Shown: positions 35,338 to 45,276, counted from the stretch's first letter. The stretch: DNA of 64,000 nt from Ewingella sp049889095 (GCA_049889095.1 JBLJFK010000002.1), one strand, 5' to 3'. Notes: generated by a model not told the origin, from the letters alone. Translations and numbers: made by a program.

Positions 35338-37137
35338 TTATTTGCCGTCTTTACCAACATGGAGAATAGCCAGGAACGCTTCTTGCGGTAGCTCAACGTT
35401 ACCCACCTGCTTCATGCGTTTCTTACCATCTTTCTGTTTTTGCAACAGTTTCTTTTTACGGCTCACGTCACCGCCGTAACATTTCGCAATTACGTTTTTA
35501 CGTAATTGCTTAACGGTGGCTCGCGCAATGATATGAGCACCAATAGCGGCCTGAATGGCGATGTCAAACTGTTGACGCGGGATAAGTTCCTGCATTTTTT
35601 CAACCAGCTGACGTCCACGGGACTGCGAATTACCACGGTGAGTGATCAGTGCCAGCGCATCGACACGATCGCCGTTGATCAACACGTCAACACGCACCAT
35701 GTCTGAGGCCTGGAAACGTTTAAAATTATAGTCAAGCGAAGCATAACCACGTGACGTTGACTTCAGACGGTCAAAGAAATCGAGCACCACTTCTGCCATC
35801 GGGATTTCATAGGTCAACGCAACCTGATTGCCGTGGTAAACCATGTTGGTCTGGGTGCCACGCTTTTCGATACAAAGTGTGATAACGCTGCCCAGATACT
35901 CCTGCGGCATCAACATGTGACACTCAGCGATAGGCTCGCGCAACTCTTCGATATTATTCAGCGCTGGCAGCTTCGACGGGCTATCAACGTAGATGATTTC
36001 TTTGCTGGTGGTCTCAACTTCGTAAACAACCGTCGGTGCCGTGGTGATCAGATCCAGATCGTATTCGCGTTCCAGACGCTCCTGAATGATCTCCATGTGT
36101 AGCAGACCCAGAAAACCGCAGCGGAAGCCGAAGCCCAGCGCAGTAGAACTTTCTGGTTCGTAGAAAAGTGAGGCATCGTTCAGGCTGAGTTTGCCGAGAG
36201 CATCACGGAAGTTTTCATAATCGTCGGAGCTGACCGGGAACAAACCGGCATATACCTGCGGTTTTACTTTCTTAAAACCAGGCAGAGCTTTATCAGCCGG
36301 GTGGCGTGACTGAGTGAGCGTATCGCCCACTGGCGCGCCGAGGATGTCTTTAATCGCACAAACCAGCCAGCCAACTTCACCGCAGCCCAACACATCGCGA
36401 TCGACACGTTTAGGCGTGAAGATACCAAGGCGATCGGCGTTATAAACCTGACCGGTGCTCATCACTTTGATTTTATCGCCCTTTCTCATCGTGCCGTTCT
36501 TAATACGGACCAGAGAAACCACGCCGAGATAGTTATCGAACCAAGAGTCGATGATCAACGCCTGCAATGGCGCGTCAGGATCGCCTACTGGCGGCGGAAT
36601 ATCACGCACCAGACGTTCCAAAATATCAGGTACGCCAACACCGGTTTTAGCAGAACAGCGCACTGCGTCTGTTGCATCAATACCCACGATGTCTTCAATC
36701 TCCTGAGCGGCGCGATCCGGATCGGCGGCTGGCAGGTCGATTTTATTGAGAACCGGTACAACTTCCAGATTCATTTCCATGGCGGTGTAGCAGTTTGCCA
36801 GGGTCTGAGCTTCAACTCCCTGACCTGCATCGACCACTAACAGCGCACCTTCACACGCAGCCAGTGAGCGCGAAACTTCATAAGAGAAGTCGACATGGCC
36901 TGGTGTATCGATGAAATTTAGGTGGTAGATCTCGCCATCTTTGGCTTTATAGTCCAGCGTAACACTCTGGGCTTTGATGGTGATCCCTCGTTCACGTTCC
37001 AGATCCATTGAGTCAAGAACTTGCGCTTCCATTTCACGATCGGACAAGCCGCCGCAGATTTGAATAATACGGTCGGACAGCGTCGACTTACCGTGGTCAA
37101 TGTGGGCGATGATGGAAAAATTTCTTATGTTCTTCAT
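35338..37137 (-). CDS. lepA: Elongation factor 4 LepA
   Basis: A 599-residue ribosomal GTPase: G1 AHIDHGKSTLSDRII, DTPGHVDFSYEV, NKIDLP, then EF-G-like domains and the LepA-specific C-terminus (AKCYGGDVSRKKKLLQKQKD). It pairs with lepB in one operon. Confidence 0.98.
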   Translation of the reverse strand: MKNIRNFSIIAHIDHGKSTLSDRIIQICGGLSDREMEAQVLDSMDLERERGITIKAQSVTLDYKAKDGEIYHLNFIDTPGHVDFSYEVSRSLAACEGALLVVDAGQGVEAQTLANCYTAMEMNLEVVPVLNKIDLPAADPDRAAQEIEDIVGIDATDAVRCSAKTGVGVPDILERLVRDIPPPVGDPDAPLQALIIDSWFDNYLGVVSLVRIKNGTMRKGDKIKVMSTGQVYNADRLGIFTPKRVDRDVLGCGEVGWLVCAIKDILGAPVGDTLTQSRHPADKALPGFKKVKPQVYAGLFPVSSDDYENFRDALGKLSLNDASLFYEPESSTALGFGFRCGFLGLLHMEIIQERLEREYDLDLITTAPTVVYEVETTSKEIIYVDSPSKLPALNNIEELREPIAECHMLMPQEYLGSVITLCIEKRGTQTNMVYHGNQVALTYEIPMAEVVLDFFDRLKSTSRGYASLDYNFKRFQASDMVRVDVLINGDRVDALALITHRGNSQSRGRQLVEKMQELIPRQQFDIAIQAAIGAHIIARATVKQLRKNVIAKCYGGDVSRKKKLLQKQKDGKKRMKQVGNVELPQEAFLAILHVGKDGK

Positions 37138-37531
37138 TATAAAGATTTTCTACCTTGGTATTTCTGAATCATTCGCCATAACAACACAGCGACGGTTTGT
37201 AGGTTGGCTGTCTTTCGCCTGAGTCGCAGCATTCTACATGTGGGGACCGCGAAAACCTAGCCTCCCCGCCACCTAACTGAGCATTATGCCTATCTTCCCA
37301 TTACGGAATGCAGCAGCGAATGCAATAAGTTGTAAGCAAGTCTTCCTGATGACCCTCTCTGCCTCGTGGCACAACGCATGACGTGACAGGACTTTAGGAA
37401 AATGCTCATTTACTCATCAGCAAAAAAAACTTTAAATAGCTGTTATAAAAAGATTTATTTAGAATCTATTTCAATTTCTTTGAATGTTTGTTTTACCTTA
37501 CTTTTCTCAATACGGTCACAAGGTTAGCATC
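37138..37531. other. Intergenic region upstream of lepA
   Basis: About 390 bases between two divergent genes, likely holding the lepA promoter and, in the AT-rich right part, that of the unknown membrane protein. No gene or clear structured element seen. Confidence 0.4.
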
Positions 37532-38353
37532 ATGATCAATGAAGGACGGTTGCTTAGTCAGCATGGCTTTGCCAGAGCCAATTCTTGGATCATTATGATT
37601 CTTGCTGCGCTATTAATGGTGGGAGGCGCAATAGAGTTCGTATTCCTTCTTGCTTTGGGAAGAACGGGGAGCGATGGACTGCATATTATTACGCTCTCGG
37701 CTATTTTCAGTATTGGCTTAGGCATAATTTTATTCATTCTCAGGCACTACACCAAACCTAAACAAATTTACCAACTGCATGAAAATGGAATATTGGTGAT
37801 TAACGAAAGTGACAAAAAACACCGTTTTGTCCCTTTCGACAGAATAACGGAGATTTACCGTTACAGAACCGGTAAATATACCCGAAAAATATTAGACACC
37901 ATGGCTTTTCGCGAGGGGAATGATAAATACTGGCATAGGATCACCCCAAACATCACCCACGCAGAAAGGCTGATTGAAGTCATAAAGAATGAGCAACTCA
38001 TGTCGCGTGGCCCGCAGGCGTTGGCTATTCTGGCTAACGATGGGAGTTTTTCCTTCACCTATTTAGCAGAATCAACGTCCAAACTTCAGCACTTATTCAG
38101 AGCTAATTTGTTGATGTTGAATGAAAAAAAGATAAGACTCAGTGCGCGCTTTATTACGTCGGATGAAGGGCTATGTATTCCTGTCGAAGATGTGCAATAT
38201 ATTAGCGGGGGAAGTAATAGCCAGCTTGTCCGTCTGCTGGATGCCAATGGCAGAATTCTTTTCTCCATGCTTTATACATCGTTACTCAGCGCCGACCTGT
38301 TTATCGCTCTCATTGAGCATATGATCCAAAACCGCATCCCGGTAAGAAATTAA
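37532..38353 (+). CDS. Uncharacterised membrane protein with two N-terminal membrane segments
   Basis: I do not recognise this 273-residue protein. Two hydrophobic stretches (WIIMILAALLMVGGAIEFVF and IITLSAIFSIGLGIILFILR) are followed by a soluble region that looks like a repeat of PH-like strands (KQIYQLHENGILVINE, RFVPFDRITEIYRYRTGKY, then a second similar half, RARFITSDEGLCIPVEDVQY in part). The ATG at 37532 has AAGG upstream and is preferred over 37484. It lies between lepA and rseC, where E. coli has no such gene, and its base composition is more AT-rich than its neighbours. Confidence 0.65.
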   Translation: MINEGRLLSQHGFARANSWIIMILAALLMVGGAIEFVFLLALGRTGSDGLHIITLSAIFSIGLGIILFILRHYTKPKQIYQLHENGILVINESDKKHRFVPFDRITEIYRYRTGKYTRKILDTMAFREGNDKYWHRITPNITHAERLIEVIKNEQLMSRGPQALAILANDGSFSFTYLAESTSKLQHLFRANLLMLNEKKIRLSARFITSDEGLCIPVEDVQYISGGSNSQLVRLLDANGRILFSMLYTSLLSADLFIALIEHMIQNRIPVRN

Positions 38354-38421
38354 TATAGATTTGGTAATAGATAAGGGACGGGAGAACAAGGTTCGCTGGC
38401 TATTAATAGACAGCAAAACGA

Positions 38422-38901
38422 TCAGGAAGATATCTGAGGTTTTTCATTGTGGAAACGGAATGTATCAGGCGGCAGACCAATTTGTAAAATAATGGGCTGA
38501 TAACCAGACTGATTTTCAAGTCTGGAAGCCAGGATTCGTGCAACTAAAAAGCCCAGCCCGCCTCCTGCGATAGCGCCAATGACTGAGTATAAATCCCCTT
38601 GAGTTAGCCATTGCAACAGCCCTCCTCCCAGGATCACACCCAATAACGGCGTCATGTAAACTAATAAAGCGGAATATAGAAGACTAGTTTCAGTGATACC
38701 TAACTCAACTTTTTGGCCTGGCTCAAGCTTTTGTTCCACATGAATCTGAAGATTATGTTCAGTTTGCGGACCGAGCTCATTGAGGACACGCGCTCCGCAG
38801 CCAGATCGCGAATGACAGCTGCTACAGCCAGCCTGCGTCTCGCAACGCAGCTTTGCAATACCATCTTGCCACGAAATGACTGTAGCCCACTCTTTCATCA
38901 T
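38422..38901 (-). CDS. rseC: SoxR-reducing system / sigma-E regulator RseC
   Basis: A 159-residue inner-membrane protein: a cytoplasmic cysteine cluster (CSSCHSRSGCGARVL), two membrane segments (SALLVYMTPLLGVILGGG, SVIGAIAGGGLGFLVARIL) and a soluble tail. It belongs to the SoxR-reducing complex. Last gene of the rpoE-rseABC operon. Confidence 0.95.
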   Translation of the reverse strand: MMKEWATVISWQDGIAKLRCETQAGCSSCHSRSGCGARVLNELGPQTEHNLQIHVEQKLEPGQKVELGITETSLLYSALLVYMTPLLGVILGGGLLQWLTQGDLYSVIGAIAGGGLGFLVARILASRLENQSGYQPIILQIGLPPDTFRFHNEKPQISS

Positions 38902-38918
38902 CTTGATTGCCTTACCTT

Positions 38919-39869
38919 TTACTGCGCATCGAAGTCAACACTATCAGCAACTCTCTTCGCTGTTGAAGGCGGTAGCTCTCCTACAACGGTAATTTCATTG
39001 GCGTTACGGATCTCTGTTTGCACCGTCCGACGCCCTTGCCTGACTAACTGCTCGGCAGGTGGGTTAGTGGTGGTATTCACGTTGACAGAGAAGCTGAATA
39101 ATCCATCAGAATAGAGACGCGATTCTATCGCAACCGGCATATTTGGCAAGTTTCTGCGACTGCTTGCCACTTCAGTAACGCCATCAGGTAACCACTTAGG
39201 TTGCCAGTTAAATTGGGCTTTGTCCCCGCTGGGTACTGAAAGCACCGGTGGCAATGCTGCTTTCTCTAATTTCGCCAAGGATTCTTTCACCGCATCATCA
39301 GCAACAAAAGAGATAATACGGAATTGCTCCAGAGTCTCGCCATCACGATCCTGTAAATCTACCCGCAGCGGCAACTTCGTGGTTTCATCAATCCATATGA
39401 CATAGCTGAAACGTGTGCCATCGCGCGATACAACTCTTATCACCTGGCTTAGCCGATCAACAACGCGCGCTCTGCCAACGGGAATAAAGTCATAATATTT
39501 TGCCAATCTGGCAAAATCGCTGAACACAATTGTCGGCAAAGAATCAACGATATGATCGCCATCCAAAGTGAAAGGCTGCAGACCGGTTTCGAAATAACTA
39601 ATGTCTTTGCCGCGTTGAACAATTTCACGGCGAGGCCCGTCCATGAGAACTAACTGCGCGAGAGGGATATTGTTGGAGAGAGCATGACGATAACGATAGG
39701 AATCTATTCCCTGCTTCGTGATGCTGATAAAAGCGATTTCATAATTTAATGACTGGCTCGCCTTACTCATCTCTTGCAATAACGCCTCGGAGGTTGGTTC
39801 CGCCGAGGCAATCATTGGAGTAAGCAGGCTGCCTGTCAGTAAACAAACGGCAAACCAAATTTGCTTCAT
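38919..39869 (-). CDS. rseB: Sigma-E regulatory protein RseB
   Basis: A 316-residue periplasmic protein with a signal peptide (FAVCLLTGSLLTPMIASA). It binds the periplasmic part of RseA, protects it from DegS and responds to misplaced lipopolysaccharide. Conserved parts are SLNYEIAFISITKQGIDSYR and WQPKWLPDGVTEVASSRRN. It overlaps rseA by one base. Confidence 0.96.
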   Translation of the reverse strand: MKQIWFAVCLLTGSLLTPMIASAEPTSEALLQEMSKASQSLNYEIAFISITKQGIDSYRYRHALSNNIPLAQLVLMDGPRREIVQRGKDISYFETGLQPFTLDGDHIVDSLPTIVFSDFARLAKYYDFIPVGRARVVDRLSQVIRVVSRDGTRFSYVIWIDETTKLPLRVDLQDRDGETLEQFRIISFVADDAVKESLAKLEKAALPPVLSVPSGDKAQFNWQPKWLPDGVTEVASSRRNLPNMPVAIESRLYSDGLFSFSVNVNTTTNPPAEQLVRQGRRTVQTEIRNANEITVVGELPPSTAKRVADSVDFDAQ

Positions 39870-40519
39870 TACTGCGTTTGCATTCCTAAAGACTGAGTTC
39901 CGGGTACCTGAACAGCGGCCTGCTGTGGCGTAACAGATTCCAACTGAAGCTGATCAGAATGCAATCTGCGCTGCAGTTCGTAATCCTGCAAAATGGCATT
40001 AACACGTTTGCGTTGTTCCTGCACATTTTGCTGTCCATTCAGTGACGTACTGTCGTTGTTTGGCACACCAAAGCTGACTGGGGAGGCTTTACCCATCATC
40101 GGCAACGTATTGAACGTAGGCGTTTCAGGTGCAGCACCGGATGCGTCTGGTTGATTGTAGTGCTGTACACCAGCAATCACCGCAAGGGAAACACAAGCTG
40201 CAACGCCAACCTGAGTCAGTTGGCTAGCCCATGGGCGAACCTTATGCCAGAACGGCATTTTCTCCCAAACATGTGGCTGCGGCTGAGATTCAGGAACGGC
40301 ACCGGGGACCAACTTAGCAGGTTCATTAGCTAATGCAGCAGCTACACGATCTGCGATATCCAGATGCACAACATTTCCCATATCACCGCGCATAGTGTCG
40401 CGGATCAAGTGATAACTCTGCCAGTTTTGCTGAAGCGTTTTATCTTCCGACAGCGAACTCAGCAGTTCGGAATCTAAGACTTCACCATCCATCAGAGCGG
40501 AAAGCTTTTCTTTCTGCAT
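39869..40519 (-). CDS. rseA: Anti-sigma-E factor RseA
   Basis: A 216-residue inner-membrane protein: a cytoplasmic sigma-binding domain (KLSALMDGEVLDSELLSSLS), one membrane segment near residues 95-115 (VGVAACVSLAVIAGVQHY) and a periplasmic tail. It holds RpoE inactive until cut by DegS and RseP. Confidence 0.96.
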   Translation of the reverse strand: MQKEKLSALMDGEVLDSELLSSLSEDKTLQQNWQSYHLIRDTMRGDMGNVVHLDIADRVAAALANEPAKLVPGAVPESQPQPHVWEKMPFWHKVRPWASQLTQVGVAACVSLAVIAGVQHYNQPDASGAAPETPTFNTLPMMGKASPVSFGVPNNDSTSLNGQQNVQEQRKRVNAILQDYELQRRLHSDQLQLESVTPQQAAVQVPGTQSLGMQTQ

Positions 40520-40549
40520 GTCTAAGTACCCTTCCTGTGTCCGCTATCG

Positions 40550-41125
40550 TTAACGCTGAATCAGCGGTTGAACTTTATTATCAATTGCTTCCCTGGCACG
40601 GAAAATACGGGATCTGACTGTGCCGACGGGGCAATCCATGATGGAGGCTATTTCTTCATAGCTCAGTCCATCTAACTCCCTCAAGGTTATCGCCATGCGA
40701 AGATCTTCAGGAAGCGCTTCAATAGTACGGAAAACTATCTGCCGTAACTCTTCTGACAACATCAAGTTCTCAGGGTTCGAAATTTCTTTTAACGCGCCGC
40801 CACTTTCGAAGTTTTCTGCATCGCTGGCGTCCACATCACTGGCTGGCGGGCGACGCCCTTGAGCCACTAAATAATTTTTCGCTGTGTTGACCGCAATACG
40901 GTACAACCACGTGTAAAAAGCACTATCGCCTCGAAATGACTCCAATGCACGATATGCCTTAATAAATGATTCCTGAACCACATCAGGCACATCGCCTTGT
41001 GGTACGTAGCGGGAAACCAGGCTCGCTACTTTATGCTGGTAACGGATAACCAGTAAATTGAACGATTTCTGATCGCCCTTCTGGACCCGCTCAACCAGAA
41101 CCTGATCGGCTAACTGCTCGCTCAT
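40550..41125 (-). CDS. rpoE: RNA polymerase sigma factor RpoE
   Basis: A 191-residue ECF sigma factor, same length as in E. coli. Region 2 (RYQHKVASLVSRYVPQGDVP, then QESFIKAYRALESFRGDSAF) and region 4 (RELDGLSYEEIASIMDCPVG, then TVRSRIFRAREAI) are intact. The frame runs 38 codons upstream, but the start MSEQLADQVL matches the family. The ATG overlaps the stop of a leader ORF in another frame (ATGA). It directs the envelope-stress response with RseA and RseB downstream. Confidence 0.98.
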   Translation of the reverse strand: MSEQLADQVLVERVQKGDQKSFNLLVIRYQHKVASLVSRYVPQGDVPDVVQESFIKAYRALESFRGDSAFYTWLYRIAVNTAKNYLVAQGRRPPASDVDASDAENFESGGALKEISNPENLMLSEELRQIVFRTIEALPEDLRMAITLRELDGLSYEEIASIMDCPVGTVRSRIFRAREAIDNKVQPLIQR

Positions 41126-41247
41126 TCGAGGTAACATCTCCCCAAAACCATCTCCGCGCGTAAAGTCGTACTGCCAGCTGCCATAATTATATTCCTGAGC
41201 AAGTACTGCTTGGAGTTCACATGGAACATTAAGTTCCACATCGCCAT
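41122..41247 (-). CDS. rseD: rpoE leader ORF, rseD-like, 41 codons
   Basis: Reading from the ATG at 41247: MAMWNLMFHVNSKQYLLRNI, then IMAAGSTTLRAEMVLGRCYL and a final E. Its TGA overlaps the rpoE ATG as ATGA, so rpoE translation is likely coupled to it. E. coli is reported to have a leader peptide, RseD, coupled to rpoE in the same place. A TGGAAC/GTTCCA inverted repeat with 5-base spacer lies in its first codons. Identification rests on position, overlap and the open frame; I did not compare it with E. coli RseD. Confidence 0.65.
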   Translation of the reverse strand: MAMWNLMFHVNSKQYLLRNIIMAAGSTTLRAEMVLGRCYLE

Positions 41248-41339
41248 TGTTTTTTATATTGAAGTCTTAAGTCCGTGGCTTTTGCCAGGATGTTTAGGCT
41301 AACATGAATTTCCCTCTTCTTCTGCAAACATCATACGTT

Positions 41340-42941
41340 ATGCAACCTTCATCTGAATTTGTCAGCGATGTATTGATTATCGGGAGTGGTGCTGCCGGAT
41401 TGTCTTTGGCTTTACGACTTGCAGACCACTGTAGCGTTACTGTACTCAGCAAAGGACCTTTAAACGAAGGCGCAACCTTTTACGCTCAGGGCGGCATCGC
41501 CGCAGTGTTCGATGAGCAGGACAGCATTGCCTCACACGTCGACGACACACTTATCGCTGGTGCCGGATTGTGTGATAAAGAAGCCGTCGAATTCATCGCC
41601 GGAAATGCGCGCACCTGCGTGCAGTGGTTGATTGACCAGGGCGTCTTGTTTGATACCGAAACGAACGCCAGCTCTGAGGAGCGTTATCACCTGACTCGTG
41701 AAGGCGGCCACAGTCACCGGCGCATACTTCACACCGCCGATGCAACGGGTAAAGAAGTAGAGACCACGCTAGTAGGGAAAGCAAGACAACACCCAAATAT
41801 TTGCGTAAAGGAACGCTATAACGCCGTTGACCTGATCACCTCCAGTAAAATTGGCCTGGCAGGAACGCAGCGCGTGGTAGGCGCTTATGTTTGGAACCGT
41901 GAGAAAGAGCATGTAGAAACACTGCGTGCAAAAGCGGTGATCCTCGCCACAGGTGGCGCGGCAAAAGTGTATCAGTACACCACCAACCCTGACATTTCTT
42001 CAGGCGACGGTATTGCGATGGCCTGGCGTGCCGGATGCCGTGTTGCGAACCTGGAATTCAATCAGTTCCATCCCACCTGTTTATACCATCCACAAGCCAG
42101 AAACTTCTTGCTGACTGAAGCCCTGCGCGGCGAGGGTGCCTTCCTCAAACGCCCGGATGGCAGCCGTTTTATGCCGGATTTCGATGAGCGTGGCGAGTTA
42201 GCTCCCCGTGACGTTGTGGCGCGCGCCATTGACCATGAAATGAAACGACTTGGCGCAGACTGTATGTACCTTGATATCAGTCATCGCCCGTCAGAATTCA
42301 TCATGCAGCATTTCCCGATGATTTATGAAAAGTTGATGTCGTTGGGGATTGATCTCACGAAAGAGGCAATACCTATCGTTCCCGCTGCGCACTATACCTG
42401 TGGCGGCGTGATGGTTGACCAACATGGGCGCACCGATCTGGATGGTCTATATGCAATTGGTGAAGTGAGCTATACCGGCTTACATGGTGCTAACCGTCTG
42501 GCATCAAATTCTCTGTTGGAGTGTCTGGTGTATGGCTGGTCAGCGGCAGAAGACATCATTAAGCGCCTGCCGCACGCCAGACTGGCGAAGCATCTTCCCC
42601 TGTGGGACGAAAGCCGGGTCGACAATTCCGATGAGCAGGTCGTCATTCAACATAACTGGCATGAGTTGCGTCTGTTTATGTGGGACTACGTGGGCATTGT
42701 ACGCACGACCAAGCGCCTGGAACGCGCACTGCGCCGCATAACTACCCTGCAACAGGAAATTGATGAGTACTATGCCAACTTCCGTATTTCCAACAACCTG
42801 CTGGAATTACGTAATCTGGTTCAGGTCGCTGAATTAATTGTCCGCAGTGCAATGGAGCGCAAAGAAAGCCGCGGATTGCACTTCACGCTCGATTATCCTG
42901 ATCAGTTGGAAAACCCGCAGCCAACCATCCTCCAACCGTAA
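41340..42941 (+). CDS. nadB: L-aspartate oxidase NadB
   Basis: A 533-residue flavoprotein that oxidises aspartate to iminoaspartate, the first step of NAD synthesis. Seen are the FAD-binding DVLIIGSGAAGLSLALRLAD, ATFYAQGGIAAV, the active-site HLTREGGHSHRRILH and the substrate loop (GEVSYTGLHGANRLASNSLL). The ATG at 41340 gives the E. coli-like N-terminus length, though the ATG at 41304 has a better ribosome site; the choice is open. It is divergent from rpoE. Confidence 0.95.
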   Translation: MQPSSEFVSDVLIIGSGAAGLSLALRLADHCSVTVLSKGPLNEGATFYAQGGIAAVFDEQDSIASHVDDTLIAGAGLCDKEAVEFIAGNARTCVQWLIDQGVLFDTETNASSEERYHLTREGGHSHRRILHTADATGKEVETTLVGKARQHPNICVKERYNAVDLITSSKIGLAGTQRVVGAYVWNREKEHVETLRAKAVILATGGAAKVYQYTTNPDISSGDGIAMAWRAGCRVANLEFNQFHPTCLYHPQARNFLLTEALRGEGAFLKRPDGSRFMPDFDERGELAPRDVVARAIDHEMKRLGADCMYLDISHRPSEFIMQHFPMIYEKLMSLGIDLTKEAIPIVPAAHYTCGGVMVDQHGRTDLDGLYAIGEVSYTGLHGANRLASNSLLECLVYGWSAAEDIIKRLPHARLAKHLPLWDESRVDNSDEQVVIQHNWHELRLFMWDYVGIVRTTKRLERALRRITTLQQEIDEYYANFRISNNLLELRNLVQVAELIVRSAMERKESRGLHFTLDYPDQLENPQPTILQP

Positions 42942-42993
42942 GTACGGTTCCATAAACAGTGCGAGGGACCGCATTGTTTTAAATACCGCCAAT

Positions 42994-43761
42994 TTAATAA
43001 TTCAGATAAAAATCTGCAATCAGTGCACGAAACGCCGGGCTATAGATGCCTTCACTTTCACGTAAATCCAATTCCTGAGCATCAATCTCAGCGGGCTGAC
43101 GTGATAAAGTCAGTAGCAAACGGTTCAGCGCTTTACCCGGGCGATCGCGCACGGCGAGTCGGCGGACCGTAAACCATCCTTGCTGATGTGCATTATTTTC
43201 CAGGGTCAAACCCAGGTCATAAGGCAGTACCACGCAAAATATCCCCTGAGGCATCAATAGCTTTTCGGCACACTGCAACAGCGCCGAGTGGGTCAGCGTT
43301 TGGGTATAACGCGCCGTATTACGCGCTTCGTCGCGACAGGCAACGGCAGATTCAAAATAAGGAGGGTTACTGACGATTAAATCGTAGTGGGCCGGATGCG
43401 TTTGTGCGACGACATTGATATCCTGCGCAAAGACATTGAGACGTTCCGCCCAGGGTGAGGTCTGAAAATTTTCTTTCGCCTGATCCGCTGCGGGAAGATC
43501 AAGTTCGGCAGCATCAACAATGACGGGCGAGGAAGTCCGCTGTGCCAGCATCAGAGCAATCAGGCCACTGCCAGAACCAATGTCCAGAATACGCGATGCC
43601 TGCTCTACGGGTGCCCAGGCTCCCAGTAAGACGCCATCAGTGCCCACTTTCATGGCGCATCGATCGTGGGCGACAAAAAACTGCTTAAAAGTAAAACCAT
43701 TACGCCGCAAAGGCTGACTGGCACTGACGTCTTTCACCACATTATTCACCGTTAAAACCAT
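42994..43761 (-). CDS. trmN6: tRNA1(Val) adenine-N6 methyltransferase TrmN6
   Basis: A 255-residue class I methyltransferase, formerly YfiC, that modifies A37 of tRNA-Val. Seen are FKQFFVAHDRCAMKVGTDGV, SAM motif I (ILDIGSGSGLIALMLAQRT) and the N6-adenine motif NPPYF. The frame extends 16 codons upstream; the ATG at 43761 matches the usual family start, though its ribosome site is weak. It is divergent from srmB as in E. coli. Confidence 0.93.
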   Translation of the reverse strand: MVLTVNNVVKDVSASQPLRRNGFTFKQFFVAHDRCAMKVGTDGVLLGAWAPVEQASRILDIGSGSGLIALMLAQRTSSPVIVDAAELDLPAADQAKENFQTSPWAERLNVFAQDINVVAQTHPAHYDLIVSNPPYFESAVACRDEARNTARYTQTLTHSALLQCAEKLLMPQGIFCVVLPYDLGLTLENNAHQQGWFTVRRLAVRDRPGKALNRLLLTLSRQPAEIDAQELDLRESEGIYSPAFRALIADFYLNY

Positions 43762-43897
43762 CAGCGAGACGGTCCGATATTCAAAACTGTCGTAGCATAG
43801 GGCAAACAACTGCCAAGGAAAAGCTGTGGTAACCGCTTAAATAGGTGAAGATCGCGTCTAACACGTCTATAATCGGCGCCCCAAGTAGAGGTAGACC

Positions 43898-45229
43898 ATG
43901 ACTGTAACCAATTTTTCCGAACTCGAACTCGATGAACGCCTTTTAAACGCCCTAAGCGAAAAAGGCTATAGCCGCCCGACTGTCATTCAGGCAGAGGCAA
44001 TTCCGCCTGCAATGGACGGACGCGATGTGTTGGGTTCGGCTCCTACCGGCACCGGCAAAACAGCAGCGTTCCTGTTGCCTGCATTGCAGCATTTGCTGGA
44101 TTTCCCGCGTAAGAAATCTGGTCCGCCACGAATTCTAATCCTCACGCCAACGCGTGAATTAGCCATGCAAGTTGCCGACCAGGCTCGCGAACTGGCTAAG
44201 CACACCGATCTGGATATCGCGACGATCACCGGCGGTGTGGCGTACATGAACCACGCCGAAGTATTCAGTGAAAATCAGGATATCGTCGTTGCGACGACCG
44301 GCCGTTTGTTGCAGTACATCAAGGAAGAAAACTTCGATTGCCGCGCAATTGAAACGCTGATCCTTGACGAAGCTGACCGCATGCTGGACATGGGTTTTGC
44401 TCAGGATATCGAAACCATTTCTGCCGAAGCCCGCTGGCGCAAACAGACGTTGCTGTTCTCCGCCACGCTGGAAGGCGAAGCGATTCGCGAATTTGCCGAG
44501 CGCATTCTGACTGAGCCGGTAGAAATCGAAGCCGATCCTTCACGCCGTGAACGCAAAAAAATTCTGCAATGGTACTACCGCGTCGATGATGTTGCGCACA
44601 AGACCCAGATGCTGATCCATTTGCTCAGGCAAGAAGATGTCACCAAATCAGTGATCTTCGTGCGTAAGCGGGAACGTGTGCATGAACTGGTGGCGTGGTT
44701 GCGTGAGGCAGGGATCAACTCCTGCTACCTCGAAGGCGAAATGGTACAGGTCAAGCGTACAGAAGCCGTGAAGCGTATGGTTGAAGACCGCGTTAACGTA
44801 CTGGTTGCTACCGATATCGCCGCTCGCGGCCTGGATATCAACGACATCAGCCATGTCTTTAACTTCGACCTGCCGCTGACTGCCGATACCTATCTGCACC
44901 GTATTGGTCGTACCGGTCGTATGGGGCGTAAAGGCACGGCAATTTCGTTTGTTGAAGCACATGACCATCTGTTGCTGGGTAAAATCGGCCGTTATCTCAA
45001 TGAGCCGTTAAAACCACGTGTCATTGATGAACTGCGTGCGAAAACCAAAGCACCAAGCGAAAAGACCACCGGTAAGCCATCCAAAAAAGTACTGGCGAAG
45101 CGTAAAGAGAAGCAGAAAGAAGCGCAGGTTAAGTCTAAGGTGAAAGTGAAAGTGCGTCACCGTGACAGTAAAAATGTGGGCAAGCGGCGCGTTAAAGCCG
45201 AAACTGAAACCAAAGATTTTTCTAAATAA
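43898..45229 (+). CDS. srmB: DEAD-box RNA helicase SrmB
   Basis: A 443-residue helicase in 50S ribosome assembly. Seen are Q-motif, Walker A APTGTGKTAAF, PTRELAMQVA, DEADRML, SATLEG and motif VI HRIGRTGRMG, then a lysine-rich tail (residues about 390-443). It stands alone and ends at a strong terminator. Confidence 0.97.
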   Translation: MTVTNFSELELDERLLNALSEKGYSRPTVIQAEAIPPAMDGRDVLGSAPTGTGKTAAFLLPALQHLLDFPRKKSGPPRILILTPTRELAMQVADQARELAKHTDLDIATITGGVAYMNHAEVFSENQDIVVATTGRLLQYIKEENFDCRAIETLILDEADRMLDMGFAQDIETISAEARWRKQTLLFSATLEGEAIREFAERILTEPVEIEADPSRRERKKILQWYYRVDDVAHKTQMLIHLLRQEDVTKSVIFVRKRERVHELVAWLREAGINSCYLEGEMVQVKRTEAVKRMVEDRVNVLVATDIAARGLDINDISHVFNFDLPLTADTYLHRIGRTGRMGRKGTAISFVEAHDHLLLGKIGRYLNEPLKPRVIDELRAKTKAPSEKTTGKPSKKVLAKRKEKQKEAQVKSKVKVKVRHRDSKNVGKRRVKAETETKDFSK

Positions 45230-45248
45230 TCTGCTGATTTCATTAATA

Positions 45249-45276
45249 AAAAAACCGCCGAAGGCGGTTTTTTTTA
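45249..45276. terminator. Bidirectional terminator between srmB and grcA
   Basis: AAACCGCC (45252-45259) pairs with GGCGGTTT (45263-45270) across a GAA loop, with A and T runs on either side, so it serves both convergent genes. Confidence 0.9.

Noticed and set aside
41126..41239. N-terminal extension of RpoE
   Set aside because: The family start is at 41125 and another frame upstream is better explained as a leader ORF.
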